Assembly (NCBI GenBank): GCA_013397865.1
Contig: VZTI01005197.1
Location: 2,150,533 to 2,214,532 of the forward strand
Reading direction: 5' to 3'
From: Struthidea cinerea
Taxonomy: Eukaryota > Chordata > Aves > Passeriformes > Corcoracidae
Length of the DNA stretch: 64,000 nucleotides
Shown: piece after piece, positions 22,336 to 35,600 of the stretch
Layout of the letters: every line of letters starts with the position of its first letter
How positions within the stretch are numbered: position 1 is the first letter of the stretch
The notes under the pieces: model-generated
Told to the model about the DNA's origin: nothing
The model's database searches: none
What the model saw: the letters and a program-made list of their open reading frames with translations, nothing else
Program-made: the position numbers and the translations under genes

Positions 22336-22929
22336 GAGCACTCAGGGAGGCAGCAATGCTGATCATTAGCTCTCACCACAAAATACTTGGCAAAGACAGG
22401 GAAGAAAAGGCAGCTGCAGATTTAAATTAGCTTTTGCACTCTGCTACTCATCTTGTAGCTGCTTCATGGTGGTCCAGCCTTCCAGGGCAAGGCAGTGGAG
22501 CTGAAAGATGCCAACCGCCAGTGGCCCCAAGGCTCCTTACAGCAGTCACAGGCTACCACAGGTTTTCCTCAGGTACAGAGATTACCCAGATATTCTTCTC
22601 TTCCCACCTTCCTTTCCTTGAAATCACCTTTGAATGCAAAACTGTTAACCTGAAAGCTTTCCACTACCCAATAAACTTTTCAATCATTTCTCTGTGCCAA
22701 TGTGTTTCAAGAGTTTAAATTAGCTAACTTGCATTTTGGCATCAGAGTAGAGCAGAAAACTTTCAGCAATGACCTGCGAAAGGTATTTGTGAAAGACAAA
22801 TTTGCCAAGTGCTTTGGCAACTCATTACCAAATGAAAGATTAGGCTGCACAAGCAGAGGCATAAGCAGAAGATGTACATAGGAAAGGATCATTTTAGGGC
22901 TATGCATTCAGTGCCAATCACCTTAATGT

Positions 22930-23240
22930 GGGAAAATAAATAAAAGGATTCACAGGGCAGACATCCAAAGAGTCCAACACACCTAAAATGAAGAGGACGT
23001 AAGAACAGCTCACAAAAAATCTGCAAATATTTGAAGATGTGAAACTAGGAAATCTGTGGGTTAAAATAAAGAGAAGTATCTAAGCATTAACAGGAAGAAA
23101 TCAAGAAAAATTGGATCATTGGGAAAAAGTTGCTTCACAGTAAAATTTAATAGGCAGTGGAATGGTTTCCCACAAGCAAGCAGCTGAAGTTTGGAGAACC
23201 TTGGCTTTGAAAGTACATTAAAGAAAAAAACCAGAATAGC
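22930..23240 (+). mobile_element. ancient CR1/L3-like LINE remnant
   Basis: The stretch near 23130-23230 (TTCACAGTAAAATTTAATAG, CAGTGGAATGGTTTCCC, then AGAACCTTGGCTTTGAAAG) follows the common CR1/L3 3' consensus of the form 'acagtaagagcaattagacagtggaa...gttgcc...tggagatgtttaagaaa'. It is diverged, and its ends are approximate. Confidence 0.5.
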
Positions 23241-24378
23241 AATTTAGACTCAAAACTTGGAAAACATATAAGGCTGTAAATCATTGAGAATAGAAGTGTA
23301 CAAGCTCTTAAAGTCTTCCGCAAGGAAGGAGACAGAATATGCCATGGGATAGAAATACAGGCCTAAAGCTTTTCCCACTTGCAGTAAGCAATTCTCTTTC
23401 CTTTCTTTGCCAAGCCAATATCGACTTTTTCTACCATGCAACAAAGAGGGACGTGTTCTAGTGATGTGCAATTACTCTTTGGAATGCAAACAGTACTTCC
23501 AACAAGCTGCTGTAATCTCAACGGTAGTCTCTAATGGAAGTTGTCTGCTTATTCCCATTTCCATTGGGACGGCAGCCTGTGATGCAACTCCACTGTCAAG
23601 TCTGGCCTACACTGTTCCCCTGAGACACCAGAACCATTCAGAGCATTGAAAAAGTCATTTTAAGAAACATAGAAACATAAGTACTTTATCCCTGCTTGAC
23701 TCCATGCCAAGGGAATCGCACAGAAACCTTGGGATGTTTCCGTGCTAAATATTATGTAACAACTACTTCTCTCATTTGAAATCCTCAGTTGTTTAACAAA
23801 ACAAAAAGCCACACACCCTCCCCTCCTGATAATTAGACAGTCTTCACTTTCATGGTCTACCACAAACTGCCACAATGTAGTAAGATTTCTCAGTTTCTTC
23901 ATCTTCCTCTTCTACAAATGCAGGACTTTTGGTCTTCGAGCAAACTTGATTTCTTTTCTCCTTTTTTCTTACGTAATGGTGCAGTCAGAGCTGTTCCCTT
24001 CTGAACCACTATTCTATGTCATTAAGAACAGCTCTGTGCTATTTTTAAGCACCAACATCCTTTAATCCCTTCATTAATTTAAATATATTCTAAAAGACAC
24101 TTAGCTCTCTACTGGGACTCCAAAAGAACCGCTCTAAGAGGAGAGTCCGATACAGGCTTCCCTTTCTAACTGCAAGAGAACTGTCACGCTTGTTCCCAGC
24201 AAGCATCAAAACTGGTGGGTGTTTCTGCTGCAAAGCAAAAATACCAACCTTCTCTAGCTCAGCTGCAAGACCAAGGGCTGCAAAAGAAAGAGCCCATTTC
24301 TCATGACTCATTTTTGGAAAAATCTCACAGGTCTAGCAACACTGAAGTCTGCAAGTGCCAGTACAAAAAGCTGAACTC

Positions 24379-24396
24379 TTTTTTTTTTTTTTTTTT
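24379..24396 (+). repeat. poly(T) run
   Basis: Eighteen T in a row, a simple repeat. Read on the minus strand it could be an old poly(A) tail, but no recognisable body adjoins it. Confidence 0.85.
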
Positions 24397-26369
24397 AATG
24401 GAAGCTTGAAAGCGTTTCTGGAAAGTAAAGAAGTGCCACTTACAGAATATAGCCAAAAGTTCTCAGCCAAAGATCGCCAGAGGCTTTAAAGAAATGCCAG
24501 CATCCTTATCCTCATTTTACAGATGGAAAAGCGAAAACGTGAGAAGGTAATGCCAATGTCAAGGTCATCAATTCAACTCAGATTTCCTGAGATTGTTCAC
24601 TGAGACACAGATCCATTCTTTATCCGGATTTATTTAACATGCAATGAAATAGTTGCAGAGAACTTGGCCTTGTTCTGAAAACATAAAAATCAGCTTGTAA
24701 TATTGGTTTTATCTATACAAAAATCAAGATTATATACACTGCTTTCCTTATTCTCCACTTAGTTTTGACTGAAGAGTCATTAGAGAGATCAAGTGAGCTT
24801 AGCAAAATGAGCACATTACTTAAGGCTTTCACAATATAATTGTATTTTAAATTCTAGGGTGAAATTTCTGACCTAACTGAAGCTTATACTGATTTCAGTC
24901 AGGCAAGGTTTTCACCCGTAATGTGTGGTAAAAGGCAAGAAAGACAACTTTGTAAAGGCACTTTAAAGAAGTACTACATTCAAAGGGGAGAAAAGTTAAG
25001 TGAATGAAGTATTTCATGTAAACTCAGTGAGCTCATTTCCCAGATGAGCCAGATATCTGCTGAGTTTGCCTTGAAGGGCAAAAAGCAAAGATGGCTTCAC
25101 CTCCTAAATGTGGCCTGGGGCACAGTTAGGATGATTTACCTTAAGAGAGTTTAAATGCCCTTGCCTAATTTGGACTGAAGATCACGTCTCCTGACAGCCA
25201 AAGACACTGAGACATTGAGGTTAGGTCTGAACCTGGCCCCAAGTCTCCAGAATAAAATAGAAAAGGCACATCACAAACATCCGAAAAGAACAACAGTCTC
25301 TTCTCAAAAAGCTATTAAAGAATGAGTTTGCTAAATGTGAGGGGGCAGTAATAGTAATTAAAAAGAATCTATTAATTGAAAAGCTGACATTTTCTTGTAC
25401 AATATCTGACACCTACAAGCAAATAATTACAAGAAAGCATAAGTAAAAAGTGTCAGTCAGATATAAGCAATGACAACAACCTCGTAGATGAGAAAAGTTT
25501 CCAAGAAAAGTCTTCAAGAAATTGTGGAAGACAAAGAGATACTTAGAGACTGGGAAAAGGCAGACACACAGAGTAGGAAAAGGAGAACACAGAGATTCAG
25601 ATTTCAGTGCACTTAACTGTAATTGCTGGCAAGGATAGAGAACAACAAAGATTTGTTGTTCTACTGGCATGGAGAAGATAGCAAGGTGATCAGTAGCAGT
25701 CAACACAAATGACGACAATCCCAACTCCTGTGACATTATTAGAACCTATCATTGGTGCCCTGACCTATGTCATGCAGCACTTCCCTAGTGAACCAAAGGG
25801 AAAGTGAGTAACATAAAGCATGCACGTTCCCAGTTCAAAAACTGTATTTGAAGGATCACCACTAGCTCGTTGTCTTACTAACACTCATAGTGAGCAGTCA
25901 TTTCACTAATGCCTTGGGTGATGTAATACGCTTGTTGTGTGTGCAGACAAGGAAAGTTGAAAAGAGATCAGGTATAGAATCCCAAAAAACCCTAAGAAAA
26001 TGGAAAAGTGGTCTGAAATAAATAGGAGTGCCTCAGTAAAGACAAACACTAAGTGCTATACTTCACCTGTCAGTGAGCTGGAGGTCACAACCATCAACAG
26101 CACAAATACTGGATGACCAGCCAGGAGACAGAAGACAACCTGGGGGGTTAGAATGGCTCTGAAATCAAACATCAATCAAGACTGTCACACTGTTAGGAGA
26201 AGAAAATAAACCTCCTAAACATTACAGCATTAAGAGCTAACAAACCTCCCCTGAAGTAGTTTGTTCAGTTCAGTATTCTACATGTCAAAAAATCCACCGA
26301 CTGTACACCACTTAGAATTTAGAGGTGAGGAAGGAAGGATGAGCAATGTCTGGATAGAAGACTCTTGGA

Positions 26370-26640
26370 GCAAATGCTGAAAGAATGAGAGATGCTCCAT
26401 CTGAGGAAGAGAGATATTGAGAAATCAGCTAATACATATATAACATGTATATGAAGTGCTGCTGCAAAGAGGAAGCAGTAAAATATCCTCTCTGTTCAGG
26501 GATATAAGAAACCACCAGCAAATTTAATATGCTTGCTTAATTTTCATAACAGAAATCCCTCTGAAAAGGTTAGATAAACATTAGTAGCAATGTTTGAGGT
26601 ACAGCTGAACTGCCCTGAAGATAGGGATTAAACACAAACT
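26370..26640 (+). mobile_element. ancient CR1/L3-like LINE 3' remnant
   Basis: GGTTAGATAAACATTAGTAGCAATG followed by TTTGAGGTACAGCTGAACTGCC (26570-26620, described in parts) tracks the CR1/L3 3' consensus 'ggctggataaacatttgttagggatg...gatcctgcc'. Upstream bases also loosely fit. The fragment is old and diverged. Confidence 0.42.
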
Positions 26641-27162
26641 TGAGGTCCCTATTTTTACATGATTTTTATGATAAATCCTAGGTTTTAGAACACTGCATAT
26701 GATTCACTCACTAGGCATATGTGTCATTTACAAATGACTATTTTCAATGCATTTTCTCTCTCTAGAAAACACAGCAATTTTCTTGACTCTGATTTGTGAT
26801 ATTCCCCCCACAGTTTCTATCTACAGAAGCATTTAATTTAGAACTTTGCACATCAGACATGCACATTTGAACAGTATGCAGTATTCATGACACTATCCTG
26901 GCTGAGTGAGGCATGGAGCCAATGATACTCTGAGAGCGTAGGCAAGGGAGAAACAGGAGGGAGCAGAGTCAGCAGTGCTTATGGAGGGAGGGGAACGTAG
27001 GCTGGGAAGAGAAAAATGAAAAGGACCTAGGGCTAGGCAGGAGAGACCAGAGAGTAAAGAATTTCAAAGTTAGGGCAACACTCCAAGTTTAAAGTAAAAA
27101 ATGATCTGTCCTGTTAAAACACTGCACTGAACATGCTGGTTTGCCTTTTCGTGGCTTTTTCT

Positions 27163-27193
27163 CCCCTCCTCTCCCCCGCTCCTCCCCCACCCC
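27163..27193 (-). other. G-quadruplex motif on minus strand
   Basis: On the + strand there are C-runs of 4, 5, 5 and 4 with loops of 6, 6 and 1 bases. The minus strand therefore carries a canonical G4 motif and the plus strand a potential i-motif. It is a local C-rich island in AT-rich DNA. Confidence 0.6.
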
Positions 27194-30100
27194 GGGCCAG
27201 GATAACTGGAGTACAGAACCATGTTTATACTTGTTCTACTTATTGAACAGGATCTTAAAACTGTGTGAGGTGGAGGCGGGACTGATGATGAGCTGTCAAA
27301 GAAACTGGAAACCAGAAATAATCGAATATGAGTTTCACTGGAAACTGAAGTCAGAGCAGCTTTTGAGGGTTTCACTTTTTGCAAGGGCCTGCAAACAGGA
27401 GCTTCACTGTAAACCAACATTTTGTTTAGAACTTGTTTCCCGACAGTAGATTTCCCATGCCTTCTATCTTCCTAAGAGAAAGGTGGGAGAAGACCATAAA
27501 AGTATTAAAATTTCCACTCCCTTCTTAGGCACTTGGCAACTCTGCCTTTCAATATACTGCTTCTTATTTAATTACCACTTCAAACAAGGCTGCATTATAT
27601 CCACAGTCAATGCTTTGCTTTGCTTTCCAACAGGCAGAGCAACATTGTAAAGAAGATTTAAGGCGCATCACTAACAGCCATAGGAAGAGAATACAATACC
27701 CTTCGCAGAAAGGCATAGAAGAAACAATGAAAGTGTGATACCTTGCTCAAAGAGGAAGGGCAGGGGAATTAGAGAAATTGTTAGCAAGGACAGTGAAAGA
27801 AGGAGGGGCACATAGAAGTGAAGTGATGTGGAACTTGTCCCTTCAGCATTTATGTTGAACATTGAAGAAGGTGTGTGATCTAAACCATCCTTCAAATTGA
27901 TGCTACCACTTTATTCACATGGCCACAATACTCAAAGTACTGCAGTTACCAAACTGGAAAAACAGAACACAAGGCACTTACTGTCTTTCCCTATTTTACT
28001 TAGTAAGCAGCAGCTACTACCTTATCTGGCTATCATTTTCCCCCTATTGCTCTGCTCTTGCATCAATATTGCCACTGCTGCCAGTACTCCACCAAATGCT
28101 ACCATTACTCCAAAGCCACAGAAAGGGCCTTAGGCAGTTTCTCCTGTTTGCACCACTGCATTAGTAAAATCAGTGGAGGACTGTTTGATACAGTTCATGC
28201 ATCAGCAGGCACAAGGGCCTTCTCCGCAGTGCACCACCCACCACTACTTCTTCTTCTGAAGCACTGAATGGATGTGTTATGAGTAGACATGAAATCCCCA
28301 AAATAAGCAGAGAGAGAGAACATTTTTTCCAACTAGTTTCTTTTACTGAAAAGTGGCAATTTTTGCCTTGATGTCAAAATGCATGGATTGAGTTGGGATG
28401 GTATTTTTCTGCCTGTTTATATTTGCATCTCTCCAACAGATGGAATGTAATGGCTGCAGCATAGGCCAAACTGAGAATTATTCTAGTGTAGGCAATAATA
28501 ATGATCACAAATGGTAAAATGAAGCAAAAGTTCAAATTTAGCTCATCAGTACATGATTTTCTCCTTGCCACAGAAAACTTGGCAATAACTGCTCCCTGCT
28601 TCAGATCCTTTTTGAATGCAGCCAAAGAAATCCACCTATACAAAACTGAAATTTCAGCATGGGATTTCCAAGACACATCTAAAGGACTTTGGAGCATAGC
28701 TGGGCAGGAATTCTCATGCTTCTACTACACAAACAATACCAACCTTTAGAACATACCCAGGGAACATTTGTTCCCTAAAGGAATAAAAATTTAAATTATC
28801 TGTGTTTCCTACCAAACAGGATTTTCAGGATTTCCTTTCAAGTAAATCAGTGCTGCTAGCCTACTCCATAGCTAAGAAGTGTGGGAACTGCAGCACTGAG
28901 AAGCTGGGAATTCAGGCTCATGAGGTGTCACAAGTCAGAAAAGCAAAAATTTCAGCTGCCAACCAGCAGGTGCAGAACCAGAGAAGCTGGCATTTGGGGA
29001 AAATGACAACTTACCACACTGCCTTTAAAAGGCTAAGCAGACATGAAACCAACTCTCCTGAGTTTTTTGAAAGTACACCTGGAACTTGTCTGGAGGTTTT
29101 TTTTTGTTGGCTGGAGGGGAGGTTGGTTTGTTTGTTTGTTTTTAAGAAAAATTGAGACTTGCAAATATATTCTGAATGAAATCTATGATCTTATGCCACT
29201 TAGGTAATTTAGAAAACCTGACTGTCCTGCAACTAATATGAAAAAAAAACACCTGCAAAGAAAGATTAATATAGGAGGGGAAGTTTATCTCTGCATTCAA
29301 CAAAGCTCAGTTATACTTACTAGTATATATACAGATTTCTGTAACAATATATTATAGTAACAAAAGGAATTGCAACCTATTGACAGCTTTTTGGTCCCAA
29401 GGCAAGCAAGGAACATCCAACATCACATTATGAAGCTTATCTGGACTGTTAGGTACTTGCCACTCTGCAACAGTACAGCACATTTTTGGGGTGCTCAGTG
29501 CTAACCCCTCCTGGTACATTAAAATCTTTTTAAAGGTTTACACAAAAGCTACAAGGTCTACAGACAATTAATCTCCATTTTGCTTATTATTAGATAACTT
29601 GTGACTATCCATAAAGAAGTATGAGATCCAGCCAAGAAACATGTAATAGCTGGTCACCTCTGAGGAACAATAAAAGCATGAATATTTGGGGGCTGCCTAA
29701 GAGGATTAGAAATCTTTCAAAAATAATTTAAAAAATGTTTTACATAGTTTTGTAACTCTTTTCCTCCCCAGGTGCAATACCCCAACAGAGGAGAAGCTAC
29801 GTGTCCATGTCAACACTCAGCTGCAAAGCCACGCAAATATTTAAACTGAGATGGAGATCCCTGGAAGACAAAACACCTTGTCAAGGCTTCAAAAAATTTA
29901 TTAAATTACAGCTTTCTGCACTATATGATCTTCTTACCTACTACAGAAAAAAGTAGGTAAGGTACCAAATTAAATGAGCTGCACAGCCACAAGGCATAGC
30001 GCAATGAAGAATCCAGTACCTAAATCATTTCATATCTAAGGAAAGGGAAAATGTAAAGACATTTACATTAGTGTTGGATGTGAATGTAAACCCTGCATTA

Positions 30101-30681
30101 CTGATGGGGAAATGATAGTACAGCTGTCAATTCTGTGTGTGATTGCAATACTGGGCCACACGTTTATCAAACTGTCCCTTCTATTTAAAAAGGTATTAAG
30201 TATGTACACAAATTCTGCATTATTGCATAGCAACATAGCCAAGAAACTTTTTTCTACTATTTTTTTTATTTGCCACCTATGCACAATTGGGGTCTGAGAA
30301 GTTATTACAAAACATATTTTCGTCACTGAACTTCTGCACAAAGTCTATGTGCTTCTCTTAAAAATGTTTATTATTACAGAGTCAATCACACAATGCAATT
30401 TAGATGATAACCATACTTATGTTTTCTTTTTCTACCCTTTTTCAAAGCTCTGAAAAAGGAAAAACATGCAAATGCTGATCCGGACATTTTTTAAATGTGG
30501 AAATTTTCTGGCTGAAGGACATTTCTACAAGACACAATAAGATGAAACGAAATGGGCCAAATTTTGCTTACTACATTCATGTGCACCATTCAGTTGAAGT
30601 CTGACTGCCTCTTAAACAGACCCCATCATCCAGGAAATCTATATGCAGCAAACTGAAAACTAAAATGGAAGATGGAGTGAA

Positions 30682-30701
30682 ATCAAAGAATATTCTTTGA
30701 T
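30682..30701. repeat. perfect 20-bp palindrome with TCF/LEF-like arms
   Basis: The arm ATCAAAGAAT is followed at once by its exact reverse complement. Each arm holds ATCAAAG, a TCF/LEF-type core, in opposite orientation. The centre GAATATTC fits the heat-shock element half-site pair GAAnnTTC. Binding is inference. Confidence 0.75.
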
Positions 30702-31044
30702 CCATGGTCGGACCATCTGGCAGTAACTTCCCTGATGTCAGCATATTACTAGACACCTTCACGGATGGACTCCCAGTGACTCAGAACTACACTTCCTCTG
30801 TTCCTTGTTGGTTCTTAAACAGCAATTCCCTACCGAATGCCATGGGACACCAAGGTACCAGCACTACGAAAAAATTAATGTAATGCAGTGCTCCCCAACA
30901 TTGCCTTGGTTTATTAGAGAATTTCACAGCTTTTTCTTAAAAAGAGAACAGGCCTTGTCTAAATGCTGGCCCTAATCTCAATTCAGAAGATGGCATTCTG
31001 CCTTTCTAAGGTTAAGTTCATCATCAAGCAAAGAAGTAGAGAGT

Positions 31045-31060
31045 AAAAAAAAAAAAAAAA
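31045..31060 (+). repeat. poly(A) run
   Basis: Sixteen A in a row, with no recognisable retrocopy before it. Confidence 0.85.
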
Positions 31061-31734
31061 TCCCCATCAAAGTCATTAAATTAGATTGATATAGGGACTA
31101 CATTCTGCTGACCACAATTTGTGAATGAATACACAGCTGGCATAATTTATCATCATACTCCCTATGTTAATAAAATACTATAAAATGATTATAACATGTA
31201 CTGCCATGTCAGGTCACATTCAAGATAGTTGATGAATGCTCAAAAACTGTTAAAATGCAAGGAAAAGACAGCCCTATCAAAATGAGAACAGCCCTTTAAG
31301 AACATTATTTCAGTGCTTCTCAATTGCTATTACCAACTCAGCTGGTGAGAAGTGAGATACCAAAGTCATTTCCTTTCTCGTATAAAATGACAGTGGTTGA
31401 CTTTTTTTCTTTTTTAACAGAAACCACTGTATTATTCATTTTGTTTCCATTCTTATTCCAAGAAGATCTGTTTTTGTAAACAGCCACTGAAATGAAAACT
31501 CATGCATACATTAAAAAAGACTAAAGGCTAAATAAAAATAAACAGACAAGAATTTCTCACCCATACTGCACAAAACTGAGCTCTCTCTCACCTTACCATG
31601 ATTAGAAGTTTCTTTCAGAAAATAAAGCTAGACAGAACTACACCTTTCATTTTCACAGCTCCATTATAATGATACATCAGAAATAATTGTCTGCTACAGC
31701 CTTGTAGCAAGTATTTTTATAATAGGCTATCCAG

Positions 31735-32660
31735 TTAGAAGTCATGTCATTTGACTGGAGAACAGCACATGTAACGCCTGCATTAAGAATAGGAAAATAA
31801 TATTAATTCATACTGTCCTTTATGTTTGACCTCAGGAGTATGGGAGAATTTAGAACAAATTTTGAAAGGATGGTTAATGAGTGACATGGATCTAAAGGCA
31901 AAATGGGCTAAAATTTAAAGAGTTCTCCAGACTGACATGGTAAGATACTCTATATTTTAGACAAAGACAAAAGAAATTCAGTCCACCTTATATAGGTAGA
32001 TTTCAGTAAAGCATTTCCAGTGGAAACCATATGTCAGTTTAGAAAGCTAGTGGGCAGGCAGCTATGCAAAGGAAAAACAGCAATGAGAAGTATTAAGGGG
32101 AAGAATTTCAGACAGCAGGGAGCTTGCCTACTGGAGTTTTTCAAGGATAAATCTAGTTTAGTATTTTCTTTAATGACGATGGCATGAACAACCAGGCTAA
32201 TGAGAGTCATTGATGTGGGGTGTCGTTGCCAACATAAGAGGAGGACTGCAGTATCTAGCCCAAAAGAAATGGATTTCTTTGGTGACAAGAACAATAGAAA
32301 TTTGACATGAGTCCCACATGAACAAAAAAATATTGTGATTCTGCACTTGGGAGCTAACTGCAAAAACTGCTGCCAGAAGCTGAGAGCTCATCAATAAGAA
32401 ATTACTAAGGTGGAGAATGAATGGTCTGTAAGATTCAGCTATGAAAGAGACAAATGTAATGCTAGGAAGCATCAATCAAGGTATTTTCTGTAGATAGAAA
32501 AGTATTAATGCCATTGTACAAGGGCTTTCTTTCAAAAACTGCATGTGATAATGTCTTCAACATTCAAGACACAGATTCACAAACCAGAACAGGGCACAGA
32601 AATGCTGCCACAACCATTCAGAAGTGTACATCTTAAAAGAGAAGGACAGATAAGATGAGA
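31735..32660 (+). mobile_element. ancient CR1/L3-clade LINE with residual reverse-transcriptase motif
   Basis: The start reads TTTGACTGGAGAACAGCACAT then GTAACGCC, the usual phrase 'gactggagaa...gcaaatgtaacgcc' of the CR1/L3 reverse-transcriptase region. At 31996-32016 the frame reads VDFSKAF, a signature strand of the LINE reverse-transcriptase domain. Further on come CTGGAGTTTTTCAAGGATA, TTCTTTAATGACGATG and GCCATTGTACAAGG, each in the order expected. The copy is full of indels and stops, so it is dead. It is the longest old LINE piece in the window, and its exact ends are uncertain. Confidence 0.65.
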
Positions 32661-35600
32661 TGTATAGACCGATAGACAACTGGGATGTCATCTGCAAGGA
32701 AAAAAAGCTGACAAAACAGTAAAAAACAGCATAAAACAGCATGAACTGGCCATTGGGCTGAACATCAGCAGTGGTTTGTCAGATATTAGGACAATTTTGT
32801 TGCAGAAGAGCCAATCAGTGCTGCAGTGACAGAGAGCAAAAGAAGAAAGTGTTCAAAGTGTCTTATCCATTAAAAAACAGAGTCACTACATTAATAGTGG
32901 TGCTTGATATGTTATAGCTTGCAACAGCAAGGGACTGAAGATGACACTTTCCATCGTATGTGTGTGAATATGCTGGCCTACATTTATTTAGAAATAAAGT
33001 AAATAATAACAGTATCCATGAAATACGAGAGAAGCAAGAAAAGCCTGCAATTTTATTTACTTTATCACATTTCAGCCATCAAAAGCAGTAAAGAGCAATT
33101 TAGAAGAGATTAGTGGGTGCTAATGCTTTCCACTGTATTAGAGGACATTTTCACAGGAATACTGACAGCGCGTCTTAGGGAACAGCACTGATAAATAAAG
33201 ACAGAGTAGTGAATCAAAAGACATGCAGATCTTCTCTAGAAGAATTCCAGGGCAATGAAGCAAATTGCTTCTGTGTACAATGTCTGAAGTGGTTTGGGGT
33301 TTTTTTTCAAAGTGTGCTTATTCCTAAAAAAATCCAAGGCACTAACGAGAACAGATGTAACAGAACTTCCCCTATGAGTACAGCAAACTAAGCACAGCAC
33401 ACATAATGCTGTCTAGCTAGGACGCCTGGCTTATAAACTTTACAGCAAAAAAAATCCTACATTATCGCATTCTTAACGTGTATTTGGCCATTAACATTAA
33501 ATATTTGTATGAGTTAACTTTGTCAAGGAAAGTAGCTTCATGCTGTCCATATTTCAATACTAAATCTTAGCGGTAACGTGTCTGTCCCTCCTCTACTCAG
33601 TGTTAACAAGAAACACTTAGGAGTCATACAGTACCTCTTACCATCAACTGGCATCAAGTCCAGGCTGACTCTAACAGCACACAGCGACTGTGCTGGGGAT
33701 GGGTGCTTTGTTTCTCCTGGAGGGGAATTTCTGGCAGCTAGTACAGAGAGATGCTAGTCTGTCATTTCACACAGATGTAGATTTGCCATATAGGACTGGA
33801 AAAAGGTGAAGAAAAATTGAAGGAAAAGAAAATAAGTCAGCTATTTTCCAGGAAGGACGTTTAACATTGACAGTAAATTCCAAGGTGTGTTTAGTTCAGC
33901 TTGTCTGGGCCTGACATCATGATCTCACCTCTGCAGAGCAGCTTGGTCCCCAAACCCACTCCAGGCCTAACCACTGAGCAGTATTACAGCCTTGAGAGTT
34001 GAGGGAGTCTGCCTCAAGAAAGTACTAATAATTTCTGAGGTGAAAAACCAGAGATCGACACTTATGCTTATTTTGCACAGTAAGATCATTCAACAGCACT
34101 CAGGGACAAGCCAAACAAAAAGGAGGTTTGGCCTCTTGAGTAGACCAATAGGGAAGATTACAATGCACACCATTTTGTGCATCAAACACAAACCATACCA
34201 CACTGTGTGAATGTGTTTCTGGGATTATCAGGAGGCCTGAGATTCCCTGGATGCACACAGGGACAGGAGAAGAAGAGACTGAAGGAACAATTAGCCTTCT
34301 TCTCATTGAACAGCTTCCACGGCTCACACAAATCAATTTAACATGGCTGTTATGCTGCATTAAAAAAAAAAATCCCAAACAAAATCCAGCGCTGCTGAAA
34401 CTTGATGCTTGCACAATACATGCTCTCCTGAGTAATCTGTAGCATCCAGACATTGTCACTGCGTGAGTCCCATCCCTGCAAAGGGAGGTTAAAACACATC
34501 AGTGAGAGAAAGAATATTCTTTTCTTTCTCACAGCTTTGGCTGGGACATGATGCAAAACAACAGCTTTCTTACCCTACCCAGCAGAAAATTTCCCCAGCT
34601 CATTCTGAAAAACCATTCCATGAGCATTTGTTAACTCATTCAGCACCCCTGCACTAGGCCCCCTTTCTAAGCCCTGCCTGAATAGTGTGATTATGCCATG
34701 GCACCATTTTATTCTGAAGCTAGCAGAGCCATGTGAGGCATTAGTCACACCTTTCTGAAATGCAGCGGGTGCTGCTTTTGCCCTGGGACTCCTGCAGCAC
34801 TGCTGAACAGGTGAGCCAAGAGGCTGCTGTTTCAGGCAGCTGAAAGATGCAATCACACAGATGACTTGCAGCATCTCGCTCCCGTGGCAGAGCTGAACCC
34901 TGACATCAACGGGAACAGGGAGACTTCTAGACACCAGAGACAAGAATTTGCCTCCATGACAAGGAGGAGCTATTGGGTCAAAGCAACCACGCTGGGGCCA
35001 ACAGGGTCTAAAAGACTGCATGGGATCAGCAAGGAAGATTTTTGTTCATCTTCATTTGCCTGAAGTAGGCCAGGATTTACTGAGGGGAGCTCAGTTTAAA
35101 GACTTTCCCCAGTCCCTTGAACACACTGCTGGAAGCTCCCACAGTCCAGGGTGGTATTCCTTCAAAGTGAAAGAAACATGGCACAACCGGGTGCAGGGGC
35201 AGGCATGTCATATTCCAGCTGTGTAAGTGCCACTGCAGGACATGCCCCCGCTGAGAGTTCAACCACCCCACAAACCCTTTTTGTCGCTCAGCCAGTTTAC
35301 AAAAGCTCAGCCAGAGTGTACCAAGGCTTACTACAAACCTGAACTGCAAGACTTGAAGAAAGTCCTGGATTCACATTAACCTCCTCATGCTTATTTTCAT
35401 TATTCAATATAAAAATACGCTTTCTTCTTAAAGCTATGGCCTGGGGATCTTTGAATTTTGCAACTTGTAAACAAACATAACAAAAGGTAATTAAAATGAG
35501 GAAGAATGTGAGGCAGTTAAGAGTAAGAGCAAATGGAAGAGCAAGAGCTTTGCAGAAATGTTGGATTTACTTAGTGAACAATTTGCACACTGAAGGCTTA

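Larger units (their letters stand above)
21996..31734. other. intergenic, no gene seen
   Basis: This stretch is AT-rich and without a supportable gene. It holds a small CpG-rich patch (22258-22335), two old LINE remnants (22930-23240 and 26370-26640), a T-run (24379-24396), a G-quadruplex motif on the minus strand (27163-27193), a palindrome (30682-30701) and an A-run (31045-31060). Bases about 25300-25740 show weak CR1/L3-like phrases that I could not confirm. Confidence 0.72.

Noticed and set aside
32695..32755. A-rich stretch with repeated ACAGCAT/ACAGTA units
   Set aside because: It is irregular and short, and gives no clear tandem array or CRISPR-like spacing.
34575..35021. 148-codon open frame on the minus strand
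   Set aside because: There is no domain, signal, repeat or family likeness; it is rich in C, S and P as expected of a chance frame, with no splice or poly(A) context.
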